NCBI RefSeq assembly: GCF_900187065.1
Contig: NZ_LT906483.1
Location: forward strand, 2,976,001-3,040,000
Source: Mycolicibacterium thermoresistibile
GTDB lineage: Bacteria > Actinomycetota > Actinomycetes > Mycobacteriales > Mycobacteriaceae
Length of the DNA stretch: 64,000 nucleotides
Direction of reading: 5' to 3'
Shown here: in pieces, positions 8,017-16,408 of the stretch
Layout of the letters: each line of letters opens with the position of its first letter
Position numbering within the stretch: position 1 is the first letter of the stretch
Position numbers and translations under genes: made by a program
The notes under the pieces: model-generated
What the model saw: only the letters and a program-made list of their open reading frames with translations
Databases searched by the model: none
What the model was told of the DNA's origin: nothing

Positions 8017-9071
8017 CCGGTCGCCTGGATGTAGATCTTGGTGATCGCACCGCCGTCCTTGTTGAACAGTTCGACGTCGACCTTCTCCCAGCCCCCGAGA
8101 TCATCGATGGTCCACAGCTTCTCCGGCGCCGGGAACTGGTCGGCGAAGTCAGCCGCCACCGCGGGGTCGACCGGCCGGAACCCGGCTTCGGCCCACAGCC
8201 GCTGGGCCTCCGGGGTGTACTGGAAGTTCACGAACGCGGTGGCCTTGTCGAGGTGTCGGCTGGTGGTCACCACCGCCACCGGGTTCTCGATCTTGAAGGT
8301 CTGCGGCGGGGTGAGGTAGTCGAATCGGTGGCCCTGGCGCCGCGCGTTGATCGCCTCGTTCTCGTAGGCGAGCAGCACGTCGCCGCTGCCCTGCAGGAAC
8401 ACGTCGGTGGCCTCCCGTCCGGAGCCCGGGCGCAGCTTGATGTGTTCGTTCACCAGCCTGGTGACGTAGTCCAGACCGGCCTGCCGGTCCTGCCCGCCCG
8501 CGCTCTTAACCGCATACGGCGCCAACAGATTCCATTTGGCCGAGCCGGAACTCAGCGGGCTGGGGGTGATGACCTCGACGTCCGGGCGCAGCAGGTCGTC
8601 CCAGTCCCGGATGTTCTTGGGGTTCCCCTCCCGGACCATGAACGTCACCACCGATCCGAACGGGATGCCCTTGGTGGCGTTGGCGTTCCAACCCTCGGCG
8701 ACCTTGCCGGCCTCGACCAGCCGGGTGATGTCCGGTTCCACCGAGAAGTTCACCAGATCGGCCGGTTTACCGGATTCGACACCGCGGGACTGATCGCCGG
8801 ACGCCCCGTAGGAGGCCCGCACCTGCACCCCGGTGCCCTCCTCGGTGGCGGCGAACGCCGGGATCACCTTGCTCCAGCCCGGTTCCGGCACGGCGTAGGC
8901 GACCAGGGTCAGCGTGGTGTCGGCGTCCGCGTCGCCACCTCCGCCCGGGACGTCGCTGGCGCCGCCGCCGCAGCCGGCGAGCAGCAGGGCGCCGGCGGCG
9001 AGGACGCTGAGCGTGCGGGCGCCGCGCCGCCGGAGTGATCTCGCGGGCCGCGGGGACTTCTGACCGGACAT
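8013..9071 (-). CDS. subI: Sulfate-binding lipoprotein
   Basis: 352 aa. Captures sulfate outside the membrane and delivers it to CysTW. The N terminus has twin basic patches and a hydrophobic stretch ending in lipobox LAGC with Cys34 as the lipidated residue, then a Gly/Asp-rich linker. The body shows sulfate-binding-protein hallmarks such as SYGASGDQSRGVESGKPADL. Start ATG 9071 follows GGAAAGG by 7 nt. First structural gene of the importer operon, downstream of a polycysteine leader. Confidence 0.95.
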   Translation of the reverse strand: MSGQKSPRPARSLRRRGARTLSVLAAGALLLAGCGGGASDVPGGGGDADADTTLTLVAYAVPEPGWSKVIPAFAATEEGTGVQVRASYGASGDQSRGVESGKPADLVNFSVEPDITRLVEAGKVAEGWNANATKGIPFGSVVTFMVREGNPKNIRDWDDLLRPDVEVITPSPLSSGSAKWNLLAPYAVKSAGGQDRQAGLDYVTRLVNEHIKLRPGSGREATDVFLQGSGDVLLAYENEAINARRQGHRFDYLTPPQTFKIENPVAVVTTSRHLDKATAFVNFQYTPEAQRLWAEAGFRPVDPAVAADFADQFPAPEKLWTIDDLGGWEKVDVELFNKDGGAITKIYIQATG

Positions 9072-9077
9072 CGGGTG

Positions 9078-9145
9078 ACCTTTCCTTCTCTGGGCTTGCA
9101 GATGGCCTCAGCTGGACGGGACCTGGAGCCGTCGCACGGAAAGGT
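9078..9145 (-). promoter_or_regulatory. Shine-Dalgarno/anti-Shine-Dalgarno pair controlling subI
   Basis: On the transcribed strand ACCTTTCC (9145-9138) is perfectly complementary to GGAAAGGT (9085-9078), the ribosome binding site of subI. Between them lies a GACGG...CCGTC hairpin that would bring the arms together. This provides a plausible off state for the importer operon downstream of the polycysteine ORF. Confidence 0.65.
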
Positions 9146-9204
9146 GAGATTCTCAGCTGGCAGAACGCGCCGTCGCCGACACCAGACCGCGGACGGAATC
9201 GGTG

Positions 9205-9261
9205 TCAGCAACAACAGCAGGCAGCAAGAACAGCGCACTGGATGCAGGCCGCTGTTTGCAT
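9205..9261 (-). CDS. Polycysteine leader peptide of subI-cysTWA (18 aa)
   Basis: Complete sequence MQTAACIQCAVLAACCCC, ending in four consecutive Cys codons (TGC TGT TGT TGC) directly before the TGA; two further Cys lie upstream. The ATG at 9261 follows a TATTCT -10 by 7 nt, so the mRNA should be leaderless. It is 133 nt upstream of subI. The position, the Cys run against the stop and the downstream anti-Shine-Dalgarno pairing fit a cysteine-responsive attenuator. Its sequence differs from the sirA leader apart from the Cys codons, as expected if the codons rather than the peptide matter. Confidence 0.85.
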   Translation of the reverse strand: MQTAACIQCAVLAACCCC

Positions 9262-9268
9262 GGCGGGA

Positions 9269-9274
9269 AGAATA
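9269..9274 (-). promoter_or_regulatory. -10 element of the subI operon
   Basis: TATTCT on the minus strand, 7 nt before the ATG of the polycysteine leader. It fits the mycobacterial TANNNT -10 with a leaderless transcript. No convincing -35 was found. Confidence 0.55.
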
Positions 9275-9331
9275 ACAGAGCCCTCGACGGGTGCGCAGAA
9301 CCGCGCGCGCAGATCACCGGCGGCCGGGGCC

Positions 9332-9418
9332 TCAGCGGCTGAACCACCACATGAGGATCACCAGCAGCACCAGGACGACCAGCACCAACGTCACCCGGGA
9401 CCGCGGCATACCATTCAC
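9332..9418 (-). CDS. 28-aa single-pass membrane microprotein
   Basis: GTG at 9418 overlaps the TGA of the preceding 74-aa gene (GTGA) and is 5 nt after an AGGAG, so it is translationally coupled. The peptide is a short basic head (NGMPRSR) and one hydrophobic helix of about 18 residues (VTLVLVVLVLLVILMWWF). An in-frame ATG at 9409 is an alternative start. Orientation should place the C terminus outside. The function is unknown; co-translation with a second small membrane protein suggests the two work together. Confidence 0.6.
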   Translation of the reverse strand: MNGMPRSRVTLVLVVLVLLVILMWWFSR

Positions 9419-9639
9419 GAACGCTCCTGTTCCTCGAGTCCGGCCCGGCGCGCCGGCGGCATCGACCGCAGCAGCCGGACGCCGCGGATCCCGAACCGCA
9501 GCGCGACGTCGAGCAGCACCGCGATCCCGAACGCCAGCGCCAGCACCACCGGCATCACCACCGCGGTCTGCGCGACGAAGCCGAGCCCGGACAGCCACAG
9601 CTCGACGCCGTCCCACCAGCTCAGGATTCCCGCGACCAT
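9415..9639 (-). CDS. 74-aa small membrane protein
   Basis: Tryptophan-containing N terminus (ILSWWDGVELW), one long hydrophobic span from about residue 20 to 44, then a basic/charged C-terminal tail (RSMPPARRAGLEEQERS). The position between the sulfate importer and trehalase matches small conserved membrane genes around Rv2401/Rv2401A, as remembered. A TAAGCT element ends 6 nt before the ATG, suggesting a leaderless transcript. Function unknown. Confidence 0.6.
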   Translation of the reverse strand: MVAGILSWWDGVELWLSGLGFVAQTAVVMPVVLALAFGIAVLLDVALRFGIRGVRLLRSMPPARRAGLEEQERS

Positions 9640-9720
9640 CCGACCAGCTTAGGTGACCAAATCGGGGCCGCACCCCACCCCAGTGGACGGCAAGCCCCTC
9701 GGCAGTCGATGATGGCGGAT

Positions 9721-11757
9721 ATGGTTCTGCAGCACAGCTCCGCCGACGAGTCGGCTGCCCGGGCCCGCCGCGCGTCCCCGGCCGGGCTCGGGGCGCAAAG
9801 CAAGGCTTCGTTCTCGGTGACGGAGCCCGTGCCGTATGCCCCGACCGGCACCCTGCGCAATCCCTTTCCGCCGATCGCCGACTACGGGTTCCTGTCGGAC
9901 TGTGAGACGACATGCCTGATCTCGTCGTCGGGCTCGGTGGAATGGTTGTGCGTGCCCCGGCCGGACTCGCCCAGTGTGTTCGGCGCCATCCTCGACCGTG
10001 GCGCCGGGCATTTCCGGCTCGGCCCGTACGGCGTGTCGGTGCCGGCCGCCCGGCGGTACCTGCCCGGCAGCCTGATCCTGGAGACCACCTGGCAGACCCA
10101 CACCGGGTGGTTGATCGTGCGCGATGCGCTGGTGATGGGCCCGTGGCACGACATCGAGACCCGCTCGCGCACCCACCGCCGCACCCCGATGGACTGGGAC
10201 GCCGAGCACATCCTGCTGCGGACGGTGCGCTGTGTCAGCGGCACCGTCGAGTTGGTGATGAACTGCGAACCGGCGTTCGACTACCACCGCAACAACGCCA
10301 CCTGGGAGTATTCGGCCGCCGCCTACGGCGAGGCCATCGCGCGGGCGACCGAGAACCCCGACTCGCATCCCACGCTGCGGTTGACCACGAACCTGCGTAT
10401 CGGGCTGGAGGGCCGCGAGGCCCGGGCCCGCACCCGGCTCAAGGAGGGTGACAACGTCTTCGTCGCGCTGAGCTGGTCGAAACACCCGGCCCCGCAGACC
10501 TACGAAGAGGCCGCCGAGAAGATGTGGCAGACCAGCGAGGCGTGGCGGCAGTGGATCAACATCGGCAACTTCCCGGACCACCCGTGGCGGGGCTACCTGC
10601 AGCGCAGCGCGCTGACGTTGAAGGGGCTGACGTATTCGCCGACCGGTGCGCTGCTGGCGGCCAGCACCACGTCGCTGCCGGAGACACCGCAGGGCGAGCG
10701 GAACTGGGACTACCGCTACGCCTGGGTGCGGGACTCCACGTTCGCGCTGTGGGGGCTCTACACCCTGGGCCTGGACCGGGAGGCCGACGACTTCTTCGCG
10801 TTCATCGCCGATGTGTCCGGCGCGAACAACGGGGAACGTCATCCGCTGCAGGTGATGTACGCGGTCGGCGGCGAGCGGACGCTCGTCGAGGAGGAACTGC
10901 CGCATCTGTCCGGTTACGACAACGCCCGGCCGGTGCGGATCGGCAACGGCGCCTACAACCAGCGTCAGCACGACATCTGGGGCACCATGCTCGACTCGGT
11001 GTATCTGCACGCCAAGTCGCGCGAGCAGATCCCGCCCACGCTGTGGCCGGTGCTCAAGCAGCAGGTCGAGGAGGCGATCAAGCACTGGCGGGAACCCGAC
11101 CGGGGCATCTGGGAGGTGCGCGGGGAACCGCAGCATTTCACCTCCAGCAAGGTGATGTGCTGGGTGGCGCTGGACCGCGGCTCGAAACTGGCCGAACTGC
11201 AGGGCGAGAAGAGCTACGCCCAGCAGTGGCGCGCCATCGCCGAGGAGATCAAGGCCGACGTGCTGGCCAACGGGGTCGACGAACGCGGCGTGTTCGTGCA
11301 GCGGTACGGCTCCAAGGCGCTGGACGCGTCGCTGCTGCTGGTGCCGCTGGTGCGGTTCCTGCCGCCGGACGATCCGCGGGTGCGGGCCACCGTGCTGGCG
11401 ATCGCCGACGAGCTCACCGAGGAAGGTCTGGTGCTGCGGTACCGGGTCGAGGAGACCGACGACGGTCTGTCCGGCGAGGAGGGCACCTTCACGATCTGCT
11501 CGTTCTGGTTGGTCTCGGCGCTGGTCGAGATCGGTGAGGTGCGCCGCGCCAAGCATCTGTGCGAGCGGTTGTTGTCGTTCGCCAGCCCGCTGCACCTGTA
11601 CGCCGAGGAGATCGAACCGCGCACCGGGCGCCATCTGGGCAACTTCCCGCAGGCGTTCACCCATCTGGCGCTGATCAACGCTGTCGTGCACGTGATCCGC
11701 GCCGAGGAGGAGGCCGACGGGTCCGGGGAGTTCATCCCGGCCAACGCGCCCATGTGA
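9721..11757 (+). CDS. treH: Trehalase, glycoside hydrolase family 15-like
   Basis: 678 aa; orthologue of Rv2402 and of the M. smegmatis trehalase that needs phosphate and Mg2+. Hydrolyses trehalose to two glucose. The N-terminal beta-sandwich domain (about 1-260, [18 protein letters not shown]) precedes an alpha6/alpha6 barrel with [18 protein letters not shown] and the acidic [12 protein letters not shown] that carries a probable catalytic glutamate. ATG 9721 (MVLQ) is chosen because the mycobacterial proteins begin MVLQ; ATG 9709 and 9712 are in frame upstream. No signal peptide, so cytosolic. Confidence 0.9.
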   Translation: MVLQHSSADESAARARRASPAGLGAQSKASFSVTEPVPYAPTGTLRNPFPPIADYGFLSDCETTCLISSSGSVEWLCVPRPDSPSVFGAILDRGAGHFRLGPYGVSVPAARRYLPGSLILETTWQTHTGWLIVRDALVMGPWHDIETRSRTHRRTPMDWDAEHILLRTVRCVSGTVELVMNCEPAFDYHRNNATWEYSAAAYGEAIARATENPDSHPTLRLTTNLRIGLEGREARARTRLKEGDNVFVALSWSKHPAPQTYEEAAEKMWQTSEAWRQWINIGNFPDHPWRGYLQRSALTLKGLTYSPTGALLAASTTSLPETPQGERNWDYRYAWVRDSTFALWGLYTLGLDREADDFFAFIADVSGANNGERHPLQVMYAVGGERTLVEEELPHLSGYDNARPVRIGNGAYNQRQHDIWGTMLDSVYLHAKSREQIPPTLWPVLKQQVEEAIKHWREPDRGIWEVRGEPQHFTSSKVMCWVALDRGSKLAELQGEKSYAQQWRAIAEEIKADVLANGVDERGVFVQRYGSKALDASLLLVPLVRFLPPDDPRVRATVLAIADELTEEGLVLRYRVEETDDGLSGEEGTFTICSFWLVSALVEIGEVRRAKHLCERLLSFASPLHLYAEEIEPRTGRHLGNFPQAFTHLALINAVVHVIRAEEEADGSGEFIPANAPM

Positions 11758-11849
11758 TCCAGACGTATTCGACGGTGGCCGTGTCGAGGGGCACACCATC
11801 GATCGCTACGCTCGGTCGGAGCGATCTGGGTCCATCACAAAGGGCGGAA

Positions 11850-12785
11850 ATGGGCAATATCTACAACGACGTCACCGAAATCGTCGGACGCACACCACTG
11901 GTCCGGCTCAATCGCCTCACCGAGGGTCTCGACGCCCAGGTGCTGGCCAAGCTGGAGTTCTACAACCCGGCCAACAGCGTCAAGGACCGTATCGGTGTGG
12001 CGATCGTCGACGCGGCGGAGGCCTCCGGCGCGCTCAAACCGGGCGGCACCATCGTGGAAGCCACCAGCGGTAACACCGGTATCGCGCTGGCGATGGTGGG
12101 CGCGGCGCGTGGCTACCGGGTGATTCTGACCATGCCGGACACCATGTCGGTCGAACGCCGGGTGATGCTGCGGGCGTTCGGCGCCGAGATCGTGCTCACG
12201 CCCGGCGCCGAGGGTATGGCCGGCGCCGTCGCCCGCGCCGAGCAGATTCTCGCCGAGACCGAGAACGCGGTGGCGGCGAAGCAGTTCGCCAACCCCGCCA
12301 ATCCCGACATCCACGAGCGCACCACCGGCGAGGAGGTGTGGGCCGACACCGACGGCACGGTCGACATCTTCGTCGCCGGGATCGGCACCGGTGGCACGCT
12401 GACCGGTGTCGGCCGGCTGCTCAAGTCCCGCAAGCCCGGGGTGAAGATCGTCGGCGTGGAGCCGCTGGACTCCCCGATCCTCAACGGTGGCCAACCCGGT
12501 CCGCACAAGATCCAGGGCATCGGGGCGAACTTCATCCCCGAGGTGCTCGACCGCGATGTCTACGACGAGATCATCGACGCCGGATTCGAGGACGCGATCT
12601 CCGTCTCGCGTGCGCTGGCCACCCAGGAGGGCATCCTGGGCGGCATCTCGGCGGGGGCCAACGTGTGGGCCGCACTGGAGGTGGCGAAGCGTCCGGAGAA
12701 CGCCGGGAAGGTGATCGTGGTGGTCATCCCCGACTTCGGCGAACGCTACGTGTCCACAGCGCTGTTCGAACACATCCGGGACTGA
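11850..12785 (+). CDS. cysK: Cysteine synthase (O-acetylserine sulfhydrylase)
   Basis: 311 aa PLP enzyme joining O-acetylserine and sulfide to make cysteine. The PLP lysine is in [11 protein letters not shown] (about residue 45), the phosphate-binding loop is EATSGNTGI, and GTGGTLTG closes the site. ATG 11850 with AGGGCGG just upstream; a TACGCT -10 lies at about 11809. Followed 7 nt later by cysE. In M. tuberculosis the cysK1-cysE pair is elsewhere (Rv2334-Rv2335), so here it lies next to the sulfate assimilation genes. No polycysteine leader precedes it. Confidence 0.94.
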   Translation: MGNIYNDVTEIVGRTPLVRLNRLTEGLDAQVLAKLEFYNPANSVKDRIGVAIVDAAEASGALKPGGTIVEATSGNTGIALAMVGAARGYRVILTMPDTMSVERRVMLRAFGAEIVLTPGAEGMAGAVARAEQILAETENAVAAKQFANPANPDIHERTTGEEVWADTDGTVDIFVAGIGTGGTLTGVGRLLKSRKPGVKIVGVEPLDSPILNGGQPGPHKIQGIGANFIPEVLDRDVYDEIIDAGFEDAISVSRALATQEGILGGISAGANVWAALEVAKRPENAGKVIVVVIPDFGERYVSTALFEHIRD

Positions 12786-12792
12786 GACCGTC

Positions 12793-13377
12793 ATGGCACT
12801 GTTCGCCGTACTCCGGGAGGATCTGCGCAACGCCCGGGCCCATGATCCGGCCGCGCGTGGGGACCTGGAGAACGCGCTGGTGTATTCGGGCCTGCACGCC
12901 ATCTGGGCGCACCGGGTGGCGCACCGGATGTGGGCCCGGCCGGCGCTGCGGGGGCCCGCCCGGGTGCTGATGCAGATCGTCCGGGCGGTCACCGGTATCG
13001 AGATCCACCCGGGCGCCACCATCGGCCGGCGCTTCTTCATCGACCACGGCATGGGCGTCGTGATCGGCGAGACCGCAGAGATCGGCGACGATGTGATGAT
13101 CTACCACGGGGTGACGTTGGGTGGCCGCACCCTCAAGAAGGTCAAGCGCCACCCGACGATCGGCAACCGGGTCACGATCGGCGCCGGCGCCAAGGTGCTG
13201 GGCCCGATCACGGTCGGCGACGACAGCGCGATCGGCGCCAACGCCGTCGTCACCCGCGATGTTCCCCCGGAGTCGATAGCGACCGGCATACCCGCGGTGG
13301 TGCGGCGTCGCACCGATCGGGAGCGCGAGGAGGCCGTCGACCCCACCTGCTACATCGACCCGGCCATGTACATCTGA
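12793..13377 (+). CDS. cysE: Serine O-acetyltransferase
   Basis: 194 aa. Makes O-acetylserine for CysK. The left-handed beta-helix hexapeptide repeats run from about residue 68 ([11 protein letters not shown]) through [25 protein letters not shown]. The catalytic region includes [16 protein letters not shown]. It is shorter than many CysE proteins but keeps a C-terminal tail ending in Ile, the residue type that docks into CysK to form the cysteine synthase complex. Confidence 0.93.
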   Translation: MALFAVLREDLRNARAHDPAARGDLENALVYSGLHAIWAHRVAHRMWARPALRGPARVLMQIVRAVTGIEIHPGATIGRRFFIDHGMGVVIGETAEIGDDVMIYHGVTLGGRTLKKVKRHPTIGNRVTIGAGAKVLGPITVGDDSAIGANAVVTRDVPPESIATGIPAVVRRRTDREREEAVDPTCYIDPAMYI

Positions 13378-13398
13378 TCGTGGGTCGAACGTGAGCTC

Positions 13399-14325
13399 AT
13401 GAGTCATATCGGGCCTGGTTCTGGCACACAGGCTGACGTTCGGCGGCCGAATGGTGAGGCCGGGGCGGTGCGCGAGCTGTGGCGCGGGCTCGGTCTGCCG
13501 GGTCTGATCGACGTGCACACCCACTTCATGCCCAAACGGGTGATGGACAAGGTGTGGCGGTACTTCGACTCGGCCGGACCCCTGGTCGGCCGCGAATGGC
13601 CGATCAGCTACCGCCTGGCCGAGACCGAGCGGGTCGAGGTGCTGCGCGGTTTCGGTGTCACCCGGTTCACCTCGCTGGTGTACCCCCACAAACCCGACAT
13701 GGCGGCGTGGCTGAACCAGTGGGCGGCCGAGTTCGCCCGCACCACACCGGATTGCCTGGCGACCGCCACCTTCTATCCGGAACCCGGTGTCGCCGAGTAC
13801 GTCACCCGGGCGATCGACGACGGCGTGCGGGTCTTCAAGGTGCACGTCCAGGTCGGCGGCTACGACCCCACCGACCCGCTGCTCGACGACGTGTGGGGTG
13901 TCATCGAGGACGCCGGGGTCCCGGTGGTGATCCACTGCGGGTCGGGTCCGGCGCCGGGCGAGTTCACCGGGCCGGAGCCGGTCCGATCGCTGTTGGGGCG
14001 ACACCCCCGGCTGCGGCTGATCATCGCGCACATGGGGATGCCCGAATACGTCGACTTCATCGATCTGGCCGAACGATTCGACGGTGTCCGGTTGGACACC
14101 ACGATGGCCTTCACCGATTTCGCCGAGAAGGTCATGCCGTTTCCCGCCGACCAGTACCCGCGGCTGGCCGGCCTCGGTGAGCGGATCGTGTTCGGCAGCG
14201 ATTTCCCGAACATCCCGTATCCGTATCCGCATGCGCTGCAGGTGCTGACCGAACTGCCCGGCATCGACGACGACTGGTTGTGCAACGTGCTGTACCGCAA
14301 CGCCGCCGAGCTGTTCAGGGTGTGA
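13399..14325 (+). CDS. Amidohydrolase family 2 metal-dependent hydrolase
   Basis: 308 aa TIM-barrel hydrolase. Metal ligands are visible in order: DVHTHF near residue 39, VIHCGS, IAHMG and GSDFPN. These match the ACMSD/2-pyrone decarboxylase-like amidohydrolase_2 family. The substrate is unknown. Conservation begins near residue 28 (LWRGLGLPGLIDVH), so a GTG at 13468 is a possible true start. Convergent with the CapA-like gene, 13 nt apart. Confidence 0.75.
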   Translation: MSHIGPGSGTQADVRRPNGEAGAVRELWRGLGLPGLIDVHTHFMPKRVMDKVWRYFDSAGPLVGREWPISYRLAETERVEVLRGFGVTRFTSLVYPHKPDMAAWLNQWAAEFARTTPDCLATATFYPEPGVAEYVTRAIDDGVRVFKVHVQVGGYDPTDPLLDDVWGVIEDAGVPVVIHCGSGPAPGEFTGPEPVRSLLGRHPRLRLIIAHMGMPEYVDFIDLAERFDGVRLDTTMAFTDFAEKVMPFPADQYPRLAGLGERIVFGSDFPNIPYPYPHALQVLTELPGIDDDWLCNVLYRNAAELFRV

Positions 14326-14338
14326 CGCGCCCACCGGC

Positions 14339-15463
14339 TCACGGGCCCACGTCCACCGCCAGCATGCCGTCGGCGGCGCGCCGCACCACGGTGCCGAACC
14401 GGCGACTCGCATGCTCGAGCGTGCCGCGCAGCCACTCCGCGTCGGAATCCGAGGCGTGCTCGAGGCGCATCCGCCGCATCCGCATCGGCGCCATCGTCAG
14501 CGCCGTGAGCCGCCCGTCGCGACGGTCGATCGACGCGAAGTACATCAGCCGCAGTTCCGGGCGGAACATCTCGTGGCCGCCGATGCCCTCGTAGTCGTCG
14601 ATCATGTCGCCACATCCGTGAAGGATGAGCTTGCCGCGGTACACCTCGATCGGCCGCGGGTGGTGCGACGAGTGCCCGTGGACCACGTCGACGCCCTCGT
14701 CGATCAACCGGCGCCCGAACCGGATCTGTTCCTCGTCGACGTCATATCCCCAGTTCGAACCCCAGTGCACCGACACCACCGCGATGTCGCCGTCGCGCGT
14801 GCCGGCCAGCACCCGGCGGGCCACCGCCGCCGCGGTGTGTTCGGACAGATCCGGCAGCAGCGCCACCCCGGGACGCCGGTGGCCGGCCGCCCACCCGGCG
14901 GGGACTCCGCTGGTGGTGGCGCCCACCGAGGCGACCACGACCCGGGTGTGCTCCCCGGCCGGCACGGTCGCGGGCCGTTCGGCTTCGTCGAGGTCCAGAC
15001 CCGCGCCGGCACAACCGATTCCGGCGTCGTACAGGGTCCGCAGCGTGTCCGCGAGTCCCGCGCGGCCGAAGTCGAGGACGTGGTTGTTGGCCAACGCGCA
15101 CACGTCGGGGCCGACCGCCGTGAGGCAGTCGACATTGGCGGGGTGCATCCGGTAGTGCACCGCCTTGCCCGGCGCGAACTCGGCGCTGGTGGTCACGCTG
15201 GTCTCCAGGTTGATCACCCGGACGTCGGGCCGCACGTCGGCGAGGACCGCCAGTGCCTCCCCCCACGGCCAGGTCGAGTCGACCGGCGCCGGGATCGCGC
15301 CGTTGACCCGTTCCGCCAGCCGCACATAGGTTCTGGCGTCCTTCACCACCGGCTCGCGCAGCGTCGGGTCGCCGGGACGGGCGAGGATCTGGTCGACGCC
15401 GCGCCCGGTCATCACGTCACCGGTCAGGAAGACGAGGACGTCCGACGCGGTCCGGGAAGTCAC
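14339..15463 (-). CDS. CapA/PgsA-like metallophosphatase-fold protein
   Basis: 374 aa from a GTG start. Family motifs are clear: FLTGDVMTGRGVD near the N terminus, INLETSVT, ANNHVLDFG and VHGHSSHHPRPIEVY, the pattern of the bacterial CapA family related to poly-gamma-glutamate/capsule synthesis proteins, with a calcineurin-like fold. Rv0574c is a mycobacterial relative. No signal peptide or membrane anchor is seen, unlike classical CapA, so a soluble hydrolase role is as likely as capsule synthesis. 28 nt downstream of lppR. Confidence 0.75.
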   Translation of the reverse strand: MTSRTASDVLVFLTGDVMTGRGVDQILARPGDPTLREPVVKDARTYVRLAERVNGAIPAPVDSTWPWGEALAVLADVRPDVRVINLETSVTTSAEFAPGKAVHYRMHPANVDCLTAVGPDVCALANNHVLDFGRAGLADTLRTLYDAGIGCAGAGLDLDEAERPATVPAGEHTRVVVASVGATTSGVPAGWAAGHRRPGVALLPDLSEHTAAAVARRVLAGTRDGDIAVVSVHWGSNWGYDVDEEQIRFGRRLIDEGVDVVHGHSSHHPRPIEVYRGKLILHGCGDMIDDYEGIGGHEMFRPELRLMYFASIDRRDGRLTALTMAPMRMRRMRLEHASDSDAEWLRGTLEHASRRFGTVVRRAADGMLAVDVGP

Positions 15464-15491
15464 AGCACCAGTATCCGGGCAGCCGGGTCGG

Positions 15492-16244
15492 TCAACCGAT
15501 CTTGCGCAGCATCAGGTCGGCCACCGCGACCGCTCCCCTGGTGTCGCCGGCCGCTGCGCCGCCGGTGAGCTCATCGGTGATCTCCCCATCGGTGATCTCG
15601 ATGTCCACGACGTAATCCCGCGCCACGCCGAGGGCGCGCTGCATCGCCGTGCCGGTGTCGCGCATGACCACGGCGGACACCACGGCGTGCTCGCCGGCAT
15701 GATCGACCGTCACGCCGGTGATGCGGCTCGCTCCCCCACCCCGCTGGTCCAGTACCAGGGTCTGCCCGTTGCAGCGGTACCAGGTGTCGGCCGCCGCGGC
15801 GAAGAACGCCTCGGCGTCGGTTGGGGTGGCGAACCGGACCACGCCGAAGAAGCCGGACATCGTCGGCTGCTCGCCGGACCCGCCGGCCCACGATCGGCTG
15901 GCCACGCCCCGGACCGGGCCGGTGCCGTACACCGACTTCTGCAGGCGGTAGGCGGGCCCGACACACTCGGGAGGGCTGGCGGCGGCGTCGGTGATCCCCG
16001 CCAGCAGGGCGTCCGCGTCGCCGTCGACGAGCGGTCCGGTGAACCCCGCGGTGCCCAGCAGATCGCTCAGTTCCTCGGCGGTCGGCAGGATCGGCGCCAG
16101 CGGCCGCGACTCGGACGGCACGACAGCCGGATCGATCCGCACGGCGGGCGGCGACTCGGCCGCCTGCGGGTCGGCGGTCACCGTGCAACCGGCGAGGCAG
16201 ACACCGACGGCCGCCACCGCGACCGTCGCCCCGAATCGCCGCAT
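15492..16244 (-). CDS. lppR: Lipoprotein LppR with PknH-like sensor domain
   Basis: 250 aa. Signal peptide with lipobox LAGC, lipidated Cys20. The mature part, with cysteines in SPPECVG and YRCNGQ and the segment FATPTDAEAFFAAAADTWYRC, resembles the PknH extracellular sensor domain found in several mycobacterial lipoproteins. The position between trehalase and lepA matches Rv2403c. Located on the outer face of the membrane; ligand unknown. Confidence 0.8.
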   Translation of the reverse strand: MRRFGATVAVAAVGVCLAGCTVTADPQAAESPPAVRIDPAVVPSESRPLAPILPTAEELSDLLGTAGFTGPLVDGDADALLAGITDAAASPPECVGPAYRLQKSVYGTGPVRGVASRSWAGGSGEQPTMSGFFGVVRFATPTDAEAFFAAAADTWYRCNGQTLVLDQRGGGASRITGVTVDHAGEHAVVSAVVMRDTGTAMQRALGVARDYVVDIEITDGEITDELTGGAAAGDTRGAVAVADLMLRKIG

Positions 16245-16347
16245 ACCGTCTCCTGGAACCGAACCCGCGCATCGAGAACCGGCGCATTCGCCGTACTCCT
16301 CGATAACACGTCCCCGGCGGCGCTGCGGGCGTTTTCCCCAAGCCGGG

Positions 16348-16371
16348 CGGCGGCCCCGGTTTCGGCCGCCG
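16348..16371 (-). terminator. GC-rich hairpin downstream of lepA
   Basis: Perfect 8-bp stem CGGCGGCC (16348-16355) / GGCCGCCG (16364-16371) with an 8-nt loop, 38 nt past the lepA stop. No T-tract follows on the minus strand, so termination would be of the tract-less mycobacterial type. The remainder of 16245-16408 shows nothing else. Confidence 0.4.
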
Positions 16372-16408
16372 GCGTCGGTCTCGGTCCTGCTTCTGGTTTT
16401 CCGGCCGC

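Noticed and set aside
9649..11799. A 716-codon open frame antisense to trehalase
   Set aside because: The plus strand encodes a clear trehalase with conserved motifs; the antisense frame has none.
11758..11849. Search for a third polycysteine leader in front of cysK
   Set aside because: No frame with clustered Cys codons on the plus strand; only a possible -10 (TACGCT) and a short leader.
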